Positions 27,669-37,423 of a stretch of 64,000 nt of DNA are shown one piece after another. Position numbers and translations under genes: made by a program. The notes under the pieces are model-generated. The model saw only the letters and a program-made list of their open reading frames with translations, had not been told where the DNA came from and made no database searches. This stretch comes from Cytobacillus kochii (GTDB taxonomy: Bacteria > Bacillota > Bacilli > Bacillales > Cytobacillaceae): positions 35,147 to 99,146 of the forward strand of contig NZ_JAIVAM010000006.1 in assembly GCF_020171845.1 (NCBI RefSeq), in the 5' to 3' direction. Positions within the stretch are counted from its first letter, which is position 1; the number at the start of each line of letters is the position of its first letter.

Positions 27669-28475
27669 TCACTCCATTGTTTTATTCTCATTTTTATTTA
27701 GTTCGAGTACATTTAGCTCGAATCCGTGTACATATAGACTGTATTCACCATCAATGACGAAGCGCCAAGCTGGTGTTAATACTTGAAGATTACTCATATC
27801 GACATACGTATGAAGCCCAAGCTCTGGTTCTGATACTTTACTGCCAGACGGGATCTTGCCACTATTGTATAAAGAAGATAATGCTTCAGATGGCGGCTTG
27901 ATCAATTTTTGATCATCCTCAATTGGTTCAATTGTTTCCAAGTATGTTTGTGTATAAGAGACAATTTCATTATTTTCATTTAAGAAGAAGGTTAATTCAG
28001 CATTTTTATTTTGGTAGATGATTTTCTCTTGGTATGTTTGATAATACGTAATGGTATTGCCTTTCTTCTCCCAAAAACGATACTCATTACCGTATAAGAC
28101 TTGACTCTGAATAAAGGACTCTAATTCCTTTGGATCAAAGTCTTCACTTACTTTCATCAATGGCTTATTGACATCAAATATATACTCGACACCGCCATCA
28201 ACCTTAATGTCTTCTCCATTCAGGCTCTTCAATTCATCTTTTTCAAACTCTTTAGGAGTTGCCCGTAACAACTGGCCACTGACTTCTTCTGTCGTAAAAA
28301 TATTTGCGTCATATGAAATGTCATCATCCTTTAATTTTTCTTCTAACGTGCTTGATAAAGGAAATTCCGTTTCTTGTTCTTTTGCTTGGACGACAGTAAA
28401 GTACTCATACAATAAATAGACATTGAGCACAAGAAAGGTCAGTATAAAAATGGTTTTTATTTTGCTCCAATCCAT
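27669..28475 (-). CDS. walI: WalK regulatory protein WalI (YycI)
   Basis: 268 aa with one N-terminal membrane segment (IKTIFILTFLVLNVYLLYEYF, about residues 5-26) and a large extracytoplasmic domain ending in PAWRFVIDGEYSLYVHGFE. This is the YycI profile. Together with WalH it forms a membrane complex that restrains or tunes WalK kinase activity. The gene follows walH by 18 nt and precedes walJ by 9 nt. Confidence 0.92.
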   Translation of the reverse strand: MDWSKIKTIFILTFLVLNVYLLYEYFTVVQAKEQETEFPLSSTLEEKLKDDDISYDANIFTTEEVSGQLLRATPKEFEKDELKSLNGEDIKVDGGVEYIFDVNKPLMKVSEDFDPKELESFIQSQVLYGNEYRFWEKKGNTITYYQTYQEKIIYQNKNAELTFFLNENNEIVSYTQTYLETIEPIEDDQKLIKPPSEALSSLYNSGKIPSGSKVSEPELGLHTYVDMSNLQVLTPAWRFVIDGEYSLYVHGFELNVLELNKNENKTME

Positions 28476-28493
28476 CTACTTTCCCCTCCTGCC

Positions 28494-29825
28494 TCAATTT
28501 GGTATAAACTCATCCTTGGTAAACTTCTTCCACTCATTATTATAACGATAATACCAAGCTGGCTGCAAATTGATGATTTCCGAATTAGTTGTAGCCACAT
28601 TCTTTTCTACCTTCATCTCGTAAGCCACCGTTACATCTTGCAGCAAGTCACGCTCAAAATTAGGTAGCTGCTCGATCTCTTCGATGACTTCTTTACCGGA
28701 TAGTAAACGGCTTTCCTCCCCACCACTCACAATCGTTCCGAGTGCGAAGTTGCTACGCGTATATTCATTAATGTCTGTATCACCAAGCTCTACTTCTATC
28801 TTCGCTCGATGATAATCACTAAAGATGGGAATTCCTTGTTGGTTATGAAATAATCGGAAGACAACCTTATTACTCTCTGGTACCTCTTCAAAGTAACGAT
28901 AATTGCCTGTCCAGCCCTTATGTGCATTCATAAAATCAATGCTTCGTCGCAGTAGATTCATCCCAACAAACTCATCACCAACAACAGAAGAGATGTTTTT
29001 ATAAGAAATCATATTGCGATCTTCATAGACACGCATAATACTCGTACTATCGGTATATTCAATCATGGATGGTTGAGTTGTACTCTCTTGTACAACAGAT
29101 GGATCACTAAATAATGACTCCATCAATGTACGTGGTTTGATTTTATCCATTAAATAGATGCGTTGTGTCGATACAGGAATATGCTCATCCGGTACATAAA
29201 TCACGCGATCATTCTGGCCCTTATAACCAAGAAGCGAATAGAAATCTTCATCTTCACTGGCCGTCTCGTAATACTTCGTACGGAAATCAGCCATCGATGG
29301 ACCTTGCACTTCTCCACGGTAGACCGTCCCTTGATCTCTCGATATAAAATAGGCTAAACCGACATCATCCTCTATAGAAGTCGTGTCAATCATCATTGTG
29401 TCAAATGAAAAATCGGTAGCGTTCTTATCAATATTGGGCATGACTTCGCGAAAAGCATTAAGTGAAACGTCATCTGGGTAGACCATTATAGAATGTCCTG
29501 ACTCTTCTATCCATTCATGTAATGAACCGATATCGTTGGAGACATTAGCTAGATTTAATAGTTCCCATTTGTTCATATCATTAGTGATTTGGTCGATTTC
29601 CGCAGATAGGGTTGTTCCAATTTTCTTATCATCGTAGAAATGAATAAGCTGACTAGGTCTAATGACTTCACTATACTCTTTGTCATCTCCTATCGGTTCA
29701 ATCGCTTGTCCTGGGTTCTCGACAGGCGTTAAATTAGGTCGATACGTCCATAAATTAAACGTCAATAAGATACTACAACCTACTAAGATAATTAATAGGA
29801 TATTCTTTATCTTCTCATAGGTCAT
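28494..29825 (-). CDS. walH: WalK regulatory protein WalH (YycH)
   Basis: 443 aa from ATG 29825, which overlaps the walK stop (ATGA) and follows AGAGGATG; the upstream in-frame TTG at 29831 is inside walK. One N-terminal membrane segment (IKNILLIILVGCSILLTFNLW) is followed by a long extracytoplasmic domain. With WalI it modulates WalK. The protein ends QPAWYYRYNNEWKKF, like the WalI end, as expected for the YycH/YycI fold. Confidence 0.92.
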   Translation of the reverse strand: MTYEKIKNILLIILVGCSILLTFNLWTYRPNLTPVENPGQAIEPIGDDKEYSEVIRPSQLIHFYDDKKIGTTLSAEIDQITNDMNKWELLNLANVSNDIGSLHEWIEESGHSIMVYPDDVSLNAFREVMPNIDKNATDFSFDTMMIDTTSIEDDVGLAYFISRDQGTVYRGEVQGPSMADFRTKYYETASEDEDFYSLLGYKGQNDRVIYVPDEHIPVSTQRIYLMDKIKPRTLMESLFSDPSVVQESTTQPSMIEYTDSTSIMRVYEDRNMISYKNISSVVGDEFVGMNLLRRSIDFMNAHKGWTGNYRYFEEVPESNKVVFRLFHNQQGIPIFSDYHRAKIEVELGDTDINEYTRSNFALGTIVSGGEESRLLSGKEVIEEIEQLPNFERDLLQDVTVAYEMKVEKNVATTNSEIINLQPAWYYRYNNEWKKFTKDEFIPN

Positions 29826-31648
29826 TCCCAATCATCCTCTTCGGAACGGATATACGGCAAGCTAAAGGAGATCGTTGTTCCTTTTCCTTCAATACTTTCC
29901 GCCCAAATTTCTCCACCGTGCGCTTCTACCATTTCCTTGGCAATCGCTAGTCCTAATCCCGTTCCTCCTAATTTTCTTGTTCTTGCTTTATCTACACGAT
30001 AAAAACGATTAAAGATTTTTGATACATTTTCTTTCGGTATACCCATGCCTTCATCAGCTACGCTTATGATTAAATACCCCTCTTGTTCTTCAATACTGAA
30101 GGTAATCTTTCCTCCTTCAGGTGAGTATTTCATCGCATTGGAGATGATATTATCAAGTACCTGAGTGAGTTTATCTGTATCAATCTCAACAAAATCAGCC
30201 GTTGTTGGCACCCTACGTTCGAAAGTGACATTTTGTTGTTTCGTGAACTCAAAGCGATCAATAATTCGGTTATAGAATTGTGTGAAATCAACCCACTCTT
30301 TATTTAATTGATAATCGCTACTGTCCATTTTCGATAGCTGCAATAAATCATTGACCAAGCGAATCATTCGCTCCGTCTCATTTTGAGTGACATCAAGGAA
30401 ATTCGGAGCAATCTCTTTATCCTGCCACGCACCATCTGTTAATGCTTCTAAATAACTGCGCATCGTCGTTAGTGGTGTTCTTAGCTCATGTGAAACGTTA
30501 GCCACAAATTCGCGGCGCTCTTCTTCAATTTTTTCTTGCTCGGTAATATCATGTAAAACGGTTATAAGTCCATTAATAAAGCCTGTTTCCTTTTGAATAA
30601 CTGAAAAATTGGCCCTTAAAATAAGATTGCTCTTTTCATCACTATAATCTAAGATAACCGATTCTCTCTCTTCAAGTAGCTCTTCAAATGTGTAGTCTTC
30701 TTCCAACCCTAATAATGAAACAATTGAATTAGATAAGACTGTTTCACGTGAAACATGCAACATTTCTGCAGCAGGTTCGTTGATGAGAATGACACGCCCT
30801 TTGCGGTCAGTGGCAATAACGCCATCTGTCATAAAGGTGAGGACCGATGATAGTTTCCTTCTTTCCCCTTCAGTGGTAGCTTGTGCTTCCTGCAGCTTTC
30901 TAGTCAAACTATTAAAGGTCATAGCTAATTGACCAATTTCATCTTGGCCATAGATTTTTACTTTTCTAGAATAATTTCCTTTTGCCATTGCTAACGCTTG
31001 TTTTCTCATATCGGTGATAGGTCTTGTAATGGTTTGCGCAAGTAACACACTGAGCACAGCGGTTAAAATAAGAGCAATTGCTGTACCTGTTGAGAAGATT
31101 TTGATAATCTCCCTCATCTGTGTATAGACATTCTCAATTTTAGACGTGACATAAATCACACCTTTTACGTCATTATCAATAATAATTGGTTTAATGTAGA
31201 TCCATACTCGCTTGCCATTAATGACACTATCCTGTTCATTCGGTTGACCATTTTTAATTGACGTACGAATAAGCGCATTAGACATCTTCTGACCAACCTT
31301 TGATTGATCAGAAACATTCGATGTCCCTAGCACTCTCATAGACGTGCCCTCAATAACGGCGACTTCACTAATATCATCAGTGTTGTAGTCCTGCAATAGT
31401 CTGCGCAGGTCCACCTCCAATGTGGCATCACCGTCTTCCGGCACTCGTTCTTTCACAAATTGTTCTTCTAAATAATAAGATAGCAGCTTCATCTGGTTTT
31501 CAATCGTTGTTTTAAAGTTAGCGTTTAACGTATCCTCTAATTGCCTGACGAAATAAGCACTGACAATTTGCATGGCAATGAGGATGAGCAACACATATAT
31601 AATGACGAATTTCAGATGAATTGATCGAAAAAATCCTACCTTGTTCAT
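29822..31648 (-). CDS. walK: Sensor histidine kinase WalK (YycG)
   Basis: 608 aa. Membrane segment 1 (about residues 10-30), an extracytoplasmic Cache-like sensor domain (about 31-180), membrane segment 2 (about 182-205), HAMP (206-260), PAS (about 265-370), the HisKA block with phospho-His in VANVSHELRTPLTTM (about residue 385), and the ATPase domain with N box DNIISNAMKYS, G1 DEGMGIP and G2 GGTGLGLAIAKE. It phosphorylates WalR and controls autolysins and cell-wall metabolism; essential in most Bacillota. Complete length. A perfect parS site lies inside the gene at 30740-30755. Confidence 0.96.
   Translation of the reverse strand: MNKVGFFRSIHLKFVIIYVLLILIAMQIVSAYFVRQLEDTLNANFKTTIENQMKLLSYYLEEQFVKERVPEDGDATLEVDLRRLLQDYNTDDISEVAVIEGTSMRVLGTSNVSDQSKVGQKMSNALIRTSIKNGQPNEQDSVINGKRVWIYIKPIIIDNDVKGVIYVTSKIENVYTQMREIIKIFSTGTAIALILTAVLSVLLAQTITRPITDMRKQALAMAKGNYSRKVKIYGQDEIGQLAMTFNSLTRKLQEAQATTEGERRKLSSVLTFMTDGVIATDRKGRVILINEPAAEMLHVSRETVLSNSIVSLLGLEEDYTFEELLEERESVILDYSDEKSNLILRANFSVIQKETGFINGLITVLHDITEQEKIEEERREFVANVSHELRTPLTTMRSYLEALTDGAWQDKEIAPNFLDVTQNETERMIRLVNDLLQLSKMDSSDYQLNKEWVDFTQFYNRIIDRFEFTKQQNVTFERRVPTTADFVEIDTDKLTQVLDNIISNAMKYSPEGGKITFSIEEQEGYLIISVADEGMGIPKENVSKIFNRFYRVDKARTRKLGGTGLGLAIAKEMVEAHGGEIWAESIEGKGTTISFSLPYIRSEEDDWE
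30740..30755. promoter_or_regulatory. parS site inside walK
   Basis: TGTTTCACGTGAAACA is a perfect 16-bp palindrome and equals the Bacillus parS consensus, where ParB loads as a CTP-dependent clamp. It is about 31 kb from the origin. Confidence 0.93.
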
Positions 31649-31655
31649 GTTCTAC

Positions 31656-32366
31656 TTACTCCTGTTCTGGATTTCGCAAGTAGTATCCGACACCTCTTCT
31701 TGTAACGATCCATGTCGGATGACTTGGATTGTCTTCGATTTTTTCACGCAAACGTCTAACGGTTACGTCAACTGTTCTAACATCTCCGTAATAATCGTAG
31801 CCCCAAACAGTTTGAAGTAAATGTTCACGCGTCATTACTTGTCCAATATGCTTAGCTAAATAATGAAGTAATTCGAATTCTCTATGCGTTAGTTCGATCG
31901 TTTCACCGCGTTTAGACACGATGTATGCGTCCGGGTGAATCGTGAGTGAGCCGACCTCAATTTCATTACTTTCATCTTCTTCATCCACTTTTGATGCAAT
32001 TTGTTGATGACGACGAAGATTGGCTTTTACTCTGGCAATTAATTCCCTTGTGCTGAATGGTTTTGTTACATAGTCATCTGCTCCTAGCTCTAGCCCTAAT
32101 ACTTTATCAATTTCAGAGTCCTTTGCTGTGAGCATAATAATCGGCATATCATATTTCTTTCTTACTTCTCGGCAAACTTCAATGCCGTCTTTCTGTGGAA
32201 GCATAATATCTAATAGAATCATATCAGGCTTTACTTCTTCTACTTTTTCCAATGCGGAGACACCGTCATATACACAAGTTACATCGAAGCCTTCTTTATT
32301 TAAGTTAAACTGTAATATATCTGCAATTGGTTTTTCATCATCTACTACAAGAATTTTCTTATCCAT
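31656..32366 (-). CDS. walR: Response regulator WalR (YycF)
   Basis: 236 aa, OmpR/PhoB type. Receiver domain: [14 protein letters not shown] at the start, phospho-Asp in [15 protein letters not shown] (about residue 53) and LTAKD, KPF further on. The winged-helix domain begins near residue 130 and has [17 protein letters not shown] and the recognition part [18 protein letters not shown]. It activates autolysin genes through TGTWAH direct repeats. It is the first gene of walRKHIJ, 7 nt before walK. Confidence 0.97.
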   Translation of the reverse strand: MDKKILVVDDEKPIADILQFNLNKEGFDVTCVYDGVSALEKVEEVKPDMILLDIMLPQKDGIEVCREVRKKYDMPIIMLTAKDSEIDKVLGLELGADDYVTKPFSTRELIARVKANLRRHQQIASKVDEEDESNEIEVGSLTIHPDAYIVSKRGETIELTHREFELLHYLAKHIGQVMTREHLLQTVWGYDYYGDVRTVDVTVRRLREKIEDNPSHPTWIVTRRGVGYYLRNPEQE

Positions 32367-32429
32367 CGTTGTTCTCCTTTATCCAATTATTATCTACTAT
32401 CGTCACAATCATGTATCTTTTTCAAGATT

Positions 32430-32458
32430 ATCATATCTAAGCTTATTGGGCTTGTAAA
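32430..32458 (-). promoter_or_regulatory. Probable sigma-A promoter of walR
   Basis: On the minus strand TTTACA (32458-32453) and TATGAT (32435-32430) are spaced by 17 nt, about 64 nt upstream of walR. The remaining gap up to 32620 holds no gene. Confidence 0.55.
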
Positions 32459-32624
32459 AGCATTTTGTAAAATTTCGTCAGCATGTATCCTACTCTACTT
32501 TATCACGTTACATACAAGTACGCATCATTTGTAATGTATCATATATGTACAAGTTATGGAAAAGCAAGATAGAAGGGGCTTTTTGTTTTGCGAGCGCTCT
32601 TAGATGGAACCTTGTCATACACAC

Positions 32625-32672
32625 AAAAAAGCACGATAACTTCTGTTTATCAAAGCAGAGTTATTCGTGCTT
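32625..32672 (-). terminator. Intrinsic terminator after the M23 peptidase gene
   Basis: On the minus strand AAGCACGAATAACTCTG pairs with a TTATCGTGCTT arm and is followed by TTTTTT. It separates the gene from walR. Confidence 0.75.
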
Positions 32673-32711
32673 AATGTTAGCTAAAACACTCATGTCCCAG
32701 CGCTTTTTTGA

Positions 32712-34181
32712 TCATTGACTAATATAGTCTAATGGGTTTTTCAACTGACCATCTTTGTATAGTTCAAAATGAAGGTGAACACCTGTTGAGTTACCAGTAG
32801 AGCCCATCACACCTAACTTAGAGCCTTTCGTAACTGTCTCTCCTGTACTCACTGAGAGAGAATCTAAATGAGCATACAAGGTACGGTAGCCATTTTGATG
32901 GTCTATTTCTACTTTATAGCCATAGCTGCTACTAAAGCCAGCTGAAATGACCTTTCCATTATCGGCTGCTTTAATGGTTCGATCACTTGGTCTGGCAATA
33001 TCGATCCCTTTGTGGAGCTTCCCCCAACGATGACCAAGCTCGCTTGACACATATCCACCAACTGCTGGCCAAGCAAAGTCACCATCGCCAACATCTGGAT
33101 TTTTTGTTCCTTTAATAATGATTTCCTCTACAGGCTCATCAATGATTTCCTCTTTTAGTTCACTTTTATCGACTTCTTCACCATTTGATTCTTTCATATG
33201 GTATAACACGTTACGTTTTCCTTTTTTCCCTTCTTGCTTTACTTTCTCTTCCCCTTTCAACCTATCATCATCTTCTATTACTTTTGTGTGAAAGGGAATG
33301 TCTTCTTCTATATATGCTGATCTATTCGTAATCACATCAACGTACGGTTCGATTGTTTCAACAACAAGTTCTTGACCAACCTTTAGTACATCTTCTTGAC
33401 CTATATCATTCAGGTCTTCAAGTTCTTCTGTAGATAAATGATATTCGTCAGCAATCGTACTAATAGAGTCGCCTTCTTCAACTCTATATTTCTCTTGTTC
33501 TACTGTTCCTTTATTTAAGAAATTGATGACCTCATCAACAGACTGCACCTTGTTCGGATCTACTTTTTCTTTCTTCCATTCTATTTCCTCGGAAAATTTT
33601 GCATTCAACAGTCGGGTATCACCAATGGCTAATTCTGGTAGTGGTTCTTCTTCTTCTGAGCGCTCTTTTAACTCTTTATAGTCTTTTTCAGAAATGTACT
33701 GTAACTGTAGTTGCTGAAGCACTTCATTCGCTTCTTCTTGATTCTTTACATAAGCAACTGTTTCACCATCAATTTCTAGTGCGAAAGCATCTGCTTTAAT
33801 AGAGATCCCTCTCAGCGCGTTTTCTGACGTTAACTCTTTGTCAGTTGCTTCATTAAAGGCTTTCTCTTCATCTTCAGGTAGATAGGAGAGCTCATGGTCT
33901 AACGCCTTTTGTATGCCCTCATAGGACTTCCCTTGGTTTTCAAGTTCATCCTCTACTATATTTTCAATCACTTGGGGATTATCAACTGTCCCCACATATT
34001 GATCACCGATATATACATAATACAAATCCGACTCTTCTGCTTCTGCTAATACTGATGTGGATCCGCTCCACGCTAAACAACCACCAATCATAACGATTGC
34101 GGCCGCTTTTTTCCATTTATGTGTAACACGCTTAGATGTATGTTCTGTATATGTAGTCAGTCTTTGCTTCCATTGCTTCAT
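32712..34181 (-). CDS. M23 peptidase with LysM and G5 domains, secreted
   Basis: 489 aa, ATG after AGTATAGGGGGAAGAACC. An N-terminal signal peptide (KAAAIVMIGGCLAWSGSTSVLAEA, about 23-47) is followed by a helical region, a LysM domain (YRVEEGDSISTIADEYHLS, about 232-280), a G5 domain (to about 365) and a C-terminal LytM/M23 endopeptidase. Its zinc ligands appear in GHRWGKLHKGIDIARPSD (H) and TGVHLHFEL (HxH, about 470). It cleaves peptidoglycan cross-bridges during growth. The position next to walR suits a WalR target. Confidence 0.9.
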   Translation of the reverse strand: MKQWKQRLTTYTEHTSKRVTHKWKKAAAIVMIGGCLAWSGSTSVLAEAEESDLYYVYIGDQYVGTVDNPQVIENIVEDELENQGKSYEGIQKALDHELSYLPEDEEKAFNEATDKELTSENALRGISIKADAFALEIDGETVAYVKNQEEANEVLQQLQLQYISEKDYKELKERSEEEEPLPELAIGDTRLLNAKFSEEIEWKKEKVDPNKVQSVDEVINFLNKGTVEQEKYRVEEGDSISTIADEYHLSTEELEDLNDIGQEDVLKVGQELVVETIEPYVDVITNRSAYIEEDIPFHTKVIEDDDRLKGEEKVKQEGKKGKRNVLYHMKESNGEEVDKSELKEEIIDEPVEEIIIKGTKNPDVGDGDFAWPAVGGYVSSELGHRWGKLHKGIDIARPSDRTIKAADNGKVISAGFSSSYGYKVEIDHQNGYRTLYAHLDSLSVSTGETVTKGSKLGVMGSTGNSTGVHLHFELYKDGQLKNPLDYISQ

Positions 34182-34412
34182 GGTTCTTCCCCCTATACTA
34201 CTTTACACCTTCTGATTCTTATTAGTGCTATCAGACTAATCACTATTGCACCTAACTAATGTACCATATCGTCATTTTTACGAGTTTGATGTCTCTGTAA
34301 TGTAATTAAACTGTATTTATGGTGACATAGTTTGACGTAATATAGGAAAAAACTACATAGAAAAGGGGGCATTTTGTCATATGATTGTAATAGAGGAAGG
34401 AGAAAAACATAA

Positions 34413-34446
34413 AAAAAGAGAGCACGAATTAAATTCATACTCCCTT
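34413..34446 (-). terminator. Intrinsic terminator after the tRNA cluster
   Basis: On the minus strand GAGTATGAATT pairs with AATTCGTGCTC (two G-T pairs) and is followed by T7. Confidence 0.6.
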
Positions 34447-34451
34447 TTTGA

Positions 34452-34524
34452 TGGCTCAGGACGGAATCGAACCGCCGACACAAGGATTTTCAGTCCTTTG
34501 CTCTACCGACTGAGCTACTGAGCC
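34452..34524 (-). tRNA. tRNA-Phe (GAA)
   Basis: A complete 73-nt cloverleaf: acceptor GGCTCAG/CTGAGCC, anticodon arm with loop CTGAAAA, and T loop TTCGATT. The CCA end is not encoded. It is the last of four tRNAs transcribed leftward. Confidence 0.96.
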
Positions 34525-34571
34525 ATAAAAACAGCTTATCCAATTTTCATAATCACTATACAAGTGAATCA

Positions 34572-34648
34572 TGGCGGTCCGGACGGGACTCGAACCCGCG
34601 ACCTCCTGCGTGACAGGCAGGCATTCTAACCAACTGAACTACCGGACC
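34572..34648 (-). tRNA. tRNA-Asp (GTC)
   Basis: A complete cloverleaf: acceptor GGTCCGG/CCGGACC, anticodon loop CTGTCAC, T loop TTCGAGT; CCA is encoded. Confidence 0.96.
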
Positions 34649-34721
34649 AAATCTATATAAAATTCGTAATCAATGAAAGAATGAGCGCTTGCATCCCTAT
34701 GATTACTACTATTAAAAAAGA

Positions 34722-34793
34722 TGACCCCTACGGGATTCGAACCCGTGTTACCGCCGTGAAAGGGCGGTGTCTTAACCGCTTGACCAAGGGGCC
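34722..34793 (-). tRNA. tRNA-Glu (TTC)
   Basis: A complete cloverleaf: acceptor GGCCCCT/AGGGGTC (one G-T), anticodon loop CTTTCAC, T loop TTCGAAT. CCA is not encoded. Confidence 0.95.
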
Positions 34794-34808
34794 ATACGAA
34801 TATAAAAA

Positions 34809-34884
34809 TGGTGAGCCATGAAGGACTCGAACCTTCGACCCTCTGATTAAAAGTCAGATGCTCTACCAACTGAGCTAATGGCTC
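34809..34884 (-). tRNA. tRNA-Lys (TTT)
   Basis: A complete cloverleaf: acceptor GAGCCAT/ATGGCTC, anticodon loop CTTTTAA, T loop TTCGAGT; CCA encoded. It is the first tRNA of the cluster. Confidence 0.96.
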
Positions 34885-35031
34885 GCTTTTTTAAAATTTG
34901 AAGCGTTTTCTTTTCTTGACGACGCTTTTTATATTATCATAGGGTGATAGCTTTGTACACTCCTTTTTTAATATTTTTTCAGAAAAACTTTTTCTAGTTA
35001 AAATCCTCTCATCACTTATCTAATAAAAAAG

Positions 35032-35068
35032 AAAAAAACTAAATAACATGGGTCATTTAGTCTTTTTT
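35032..35068 (-). terminator. Intrinsic terminator at the end of the DoxX-like gene
   Basis: On the minus strand ACTAAATGAC and GTTATTTAGT flank a 4-nt loop, followed by T7; the hairpin overlaps the stop codon region. Confidence 0.65.
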
Positions 35069-35436
35069 TCAGTAGATGGATGTGTGAGTTTAATTGCCCC
35101 TAAAATAAGTGGGATTTGTAGCGGTAAACGCATCCATAAAAATAACGGATGAACCTTTTTACCATTATAGAAAGTATTATTTTTTACTGCCATATTGATA
35201 TTCGCTGGGAAAACAAGCACCATGAAGAATGAAAGCAGCTTACCTACTAGGCTTTGACCTCTTTTCGCCCAAAGTAACATCGCAAATGCGACCTCCAGCA
35301 CACCTGTAATGAGGACAATCCCTTTTTTAAACGGTAAAGATTCCGGCACAATCTTACGAAAATTTCGTTCTCGGACAAAATGAAGGACTCCTGCTACAAA
35401 CAAGATCAATGAATAAATGCCTTTTAATATTTTCAA
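35053..35436 (-). CDS. DoxX-family small membrane protein
   Basis: 127 aa from a TTG start at 35436 that follows AAAGGTGGTGGGAGAAT closely. The frame is open further upstream to 35592, but that part is not like the family and overlaps a relic gene. Four membrane segments are visible (LKGIYSLILFVAGVLHFV, GIVLITGVLEVAFAMLLW, LLSFFMVLVFPANINMAV, LPLQIPLILGAIKL), and 127 aa is the normal DoxX-like length. DoxX-like proteins are small integral membrane proteins, some linked to redox or thiosulfate handling. Here no function can be inferred. It stands alone between the tRNAs and a damaged gene. Confidence 0.75.
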   Translation of the reverse strand: MKILKGIYSLILFVAGVLHFVRERNFRKIVPESLPFKKGIVLITGVLEVAFAMLLWAKRGQSLVGKLLSFFMVLVFPANINMAVKNNTFYNGKKVHPLFLWMRLPLQIPLILGAIKLTHPSTEKKTK

Positions 35437-35572
35437 ATTCTCCCACCACCTTTGTACGTTCAATGCCCTAATTTTTTGCTTTCTAAACCATTCTACTATC
35501 CTCAACATCACTCTATGTAAAAGTGACGACTCCACCTTTTCATCTTTATAGTGAAGTCGTTTATTTAGATTT

Positions 35573-36069
35573 TTAAGGATGATTATTTCCATCCAATCTA
35601 CTCATTAGAGAAGCTAATTGATTTTTCAAATCTTTTATTTCACGACTAATTGTTGCATTTTCCAGTTGTAAAGCCCTGCATCTTTACGTCACTCTCTTCT
35701 TTTTTGCGTATGATATTCCTGCATCGTCACAACGCTTTGCTTTTGCAGCTCTTCTATCACTGCTATGTCTCTTTTTAACTTTCGGTTTTCATCATCATTC
35801 GGCTTGATCAAAACTAATACTTGGTTCTCCCCTGTCCGTTTAATGACGCGGAACCCATCCGTTGCTCTCGTAGCAATTCCTTCATCATTTGGCTGACAAT
35901 ACTCATTGACTTCACATGTACCATTATCTGTTACAAGAATTGGCCCACTAGATGAAAATAGATAAAAACGGCTTGTACAAACACCTATACAATGTTGAAG
36001 GTAGAAAAAAAAGACCGTACCTTCTAAAGGTACGATCTTAAAAAGCTTATTTTTTAGTTTTGTCTCCAA
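35573..36069 (-). pseudogene. Frameshifted hypothetical gene downstream of purA
   Basis: The longest frame (126 codons, ATG 36069) begins inside the purA end and runs through its terminator, so this start is not real. After about 36000 it reads like protein: ILVTDNGTCEVNEYCQP, then GIATRATDGFRVIKRTGE and a coiled coil. The frame stops at 35689, but a coiled-coil sequence goes on in other frames: KKEESDVKMQ, then LQLENATISREIKDLKNQLA, ending at 35573. Two single-base shifts would restore one coiled-coil protein. I do not recognise the family. It has no clear start either, so it is probably a decayed gene. Confidence 0.5.
36005..36040 (-). terminator. Intrinsic terminator after purA
   Basis: On the minus strand AAGATCGTACCTTTAG pairs with the GGTACGGTCTT arm and T8 follows. 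Confidence 0.8.
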
Positions 36070-37346
36070 GGGCTTAAGACCACATTTGTTTGCGTACGGT
36101 CAGGGCCAACAGAGAATACTGACAATGGAATGCCTGTTAATTGAGAGACACGCTCTAAGTAGTGACGTGCATTTGCTGGCAACTCATCTAAAGATTTGCA
36201 AGCTGTAATATCTTCTGTCCAGCCTGGCAGCTCTTCATATACTGGTTCGCAATCAGCAAGGACTTTTAGGCTCGCTGGGAATTCTTCAATGATTTCGCCT
36301 TTGTAGCTATAAGCTGTACAGATTTTCAAAGTATCAATACCTGTAAGAACATCAATAGAATTAAGTGAAAGGTCTGTAATTCCACTTACACGACGAGCAT
36401 GTCGAACAACGACACTATCAAACCAACCAACACGACGAGGACGACCTGTTGTTGTACCATATTCACGACCAACCTCGCGGATTTGATCACCAATCTCATT
36501 ATTTAATTCAGTTGGGAAAGGTCCATCTCCTACACGAGTTGTGTATGCTTTGGAAACCCCAACAACATGTTTAATTTTTGTTGGTCCAACACCAGAACCG
36601 ATTGCTACACCGCCAGCTACTGGGTTAGAAGAGGTAACGAATGGATATGTTCCTTGATCAATATCAAGCATAACCCCTTGTGCACCTTCAAATAATACTC
36701 TACGGCCATCATCAAGTGAATCATTCAATACAACGGATGTATCACATACATATTTCTTCACTTGTTGACCGTACTCATAATATTCGTCAAGAATGTCTTC
36801 CATTTTGAAGCCTTCAGTTTCATAAATTCTTTCAAGTAAACGGTTTTTATCCGCTAAGTTACGAGCTAGCTTCTCTTCAAATACTTCTTTATCTAATAAA
36901 TCTGCGATACGGATTCCAACACGAGCGGCTTTATCCATATAAGCAGGTCCGATTCCTTTTTTCGTTGTACCAATTTTGTTATCGCCTTTGCTGTTTTCTT
37001 CTACCTCATCTAATTTTAAATGGTAAGGTAAAATGACATGGGCGCGGTTACTTATACGTAAATTATCTGTTGTCACGCCTTTTTCATGTAAGTAAGCCAA
37101 TTCTTGTACCAATGCTTTTGGATCAACGACCATCCCGTTACCAATGACACAAATTTTATCACTATAAAAAATACCTGATGGAATTAAATGCAATTTATAC
37201 GTTTCACCGTTAAATTTAATTGTATGTCCAGCGTTATTACCGCCTTGATATCTTGCGATCACTTCCGCATTCTCTGATAGAAAATCCGTGATTTTCCCTT
37301 TACCTTCGTCTCCCCATTGTGTTCCTACAACAACTACTGATGACAT
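36054..37346 (-). CDS. purA: Adenylosuccinate synthetase
   Basis: 430 aa from ATG 37346 after GGAGGTGCATTCGTA; the frame also opens at 37388. It makes adenylosuccinate from IMP, aspartate and GTP, the first committed step to AMP. P-loop-like [11 protein letters not shown] (residues 8-18, catalytic Asp and Lys), GNNAGHT (His41 region), the [12 protein letters not shown] loop and the C-terminal [13 protein letters not shown] SVGPDRTQT segment are all present. It stands alone between dnaB and the tRNA region, as in B. subtilis. Confidence 0.97.
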   Translation of the reverse strand: MSSVVVVGTQWGDEGKGKITDFLSENAEVIARYQGGNNAGHTIKFNGETYKLHLIPSGIFYSDKICVIGNGMVVDPKALVQELAYLHEKGVTTDNLRISNRAHVILPYHLKLDEVEENSKGDNKIGTTKKGIGPAYMDKAARVGIRIADLLDKEVFEEKLARNLADKNRLLERIYETEGFKMEDILDEYYEYGQQVKKYVCDTSVVLNDSLDDGRRVLFEGAQGVMLDIDQGTYPFVTSSNPVAGGVAIGSGVGPTKIKHVVGVSKAYTTRVGDGPFPTELNNEIGDQIREVGREYGTTTGRPRRVGWFDSVVVRHARRVSGITDLSLNSIDVLTGIDTLKICTAYSYKGEIIEEFPASLKVLADCEPVYEELPGWTEDITACKSLDELPANARHYLERVSQLTGIPLSVFSVGPDRTQTNVVLSPWRQN

Positions 37347-37423
37347 TACGAATGCACCTCCGAGGTTTCTTTTTCCCTTATCAAACAAACTAATTCTACA
37401 ATTTTATTATGATAAAGTCAACA

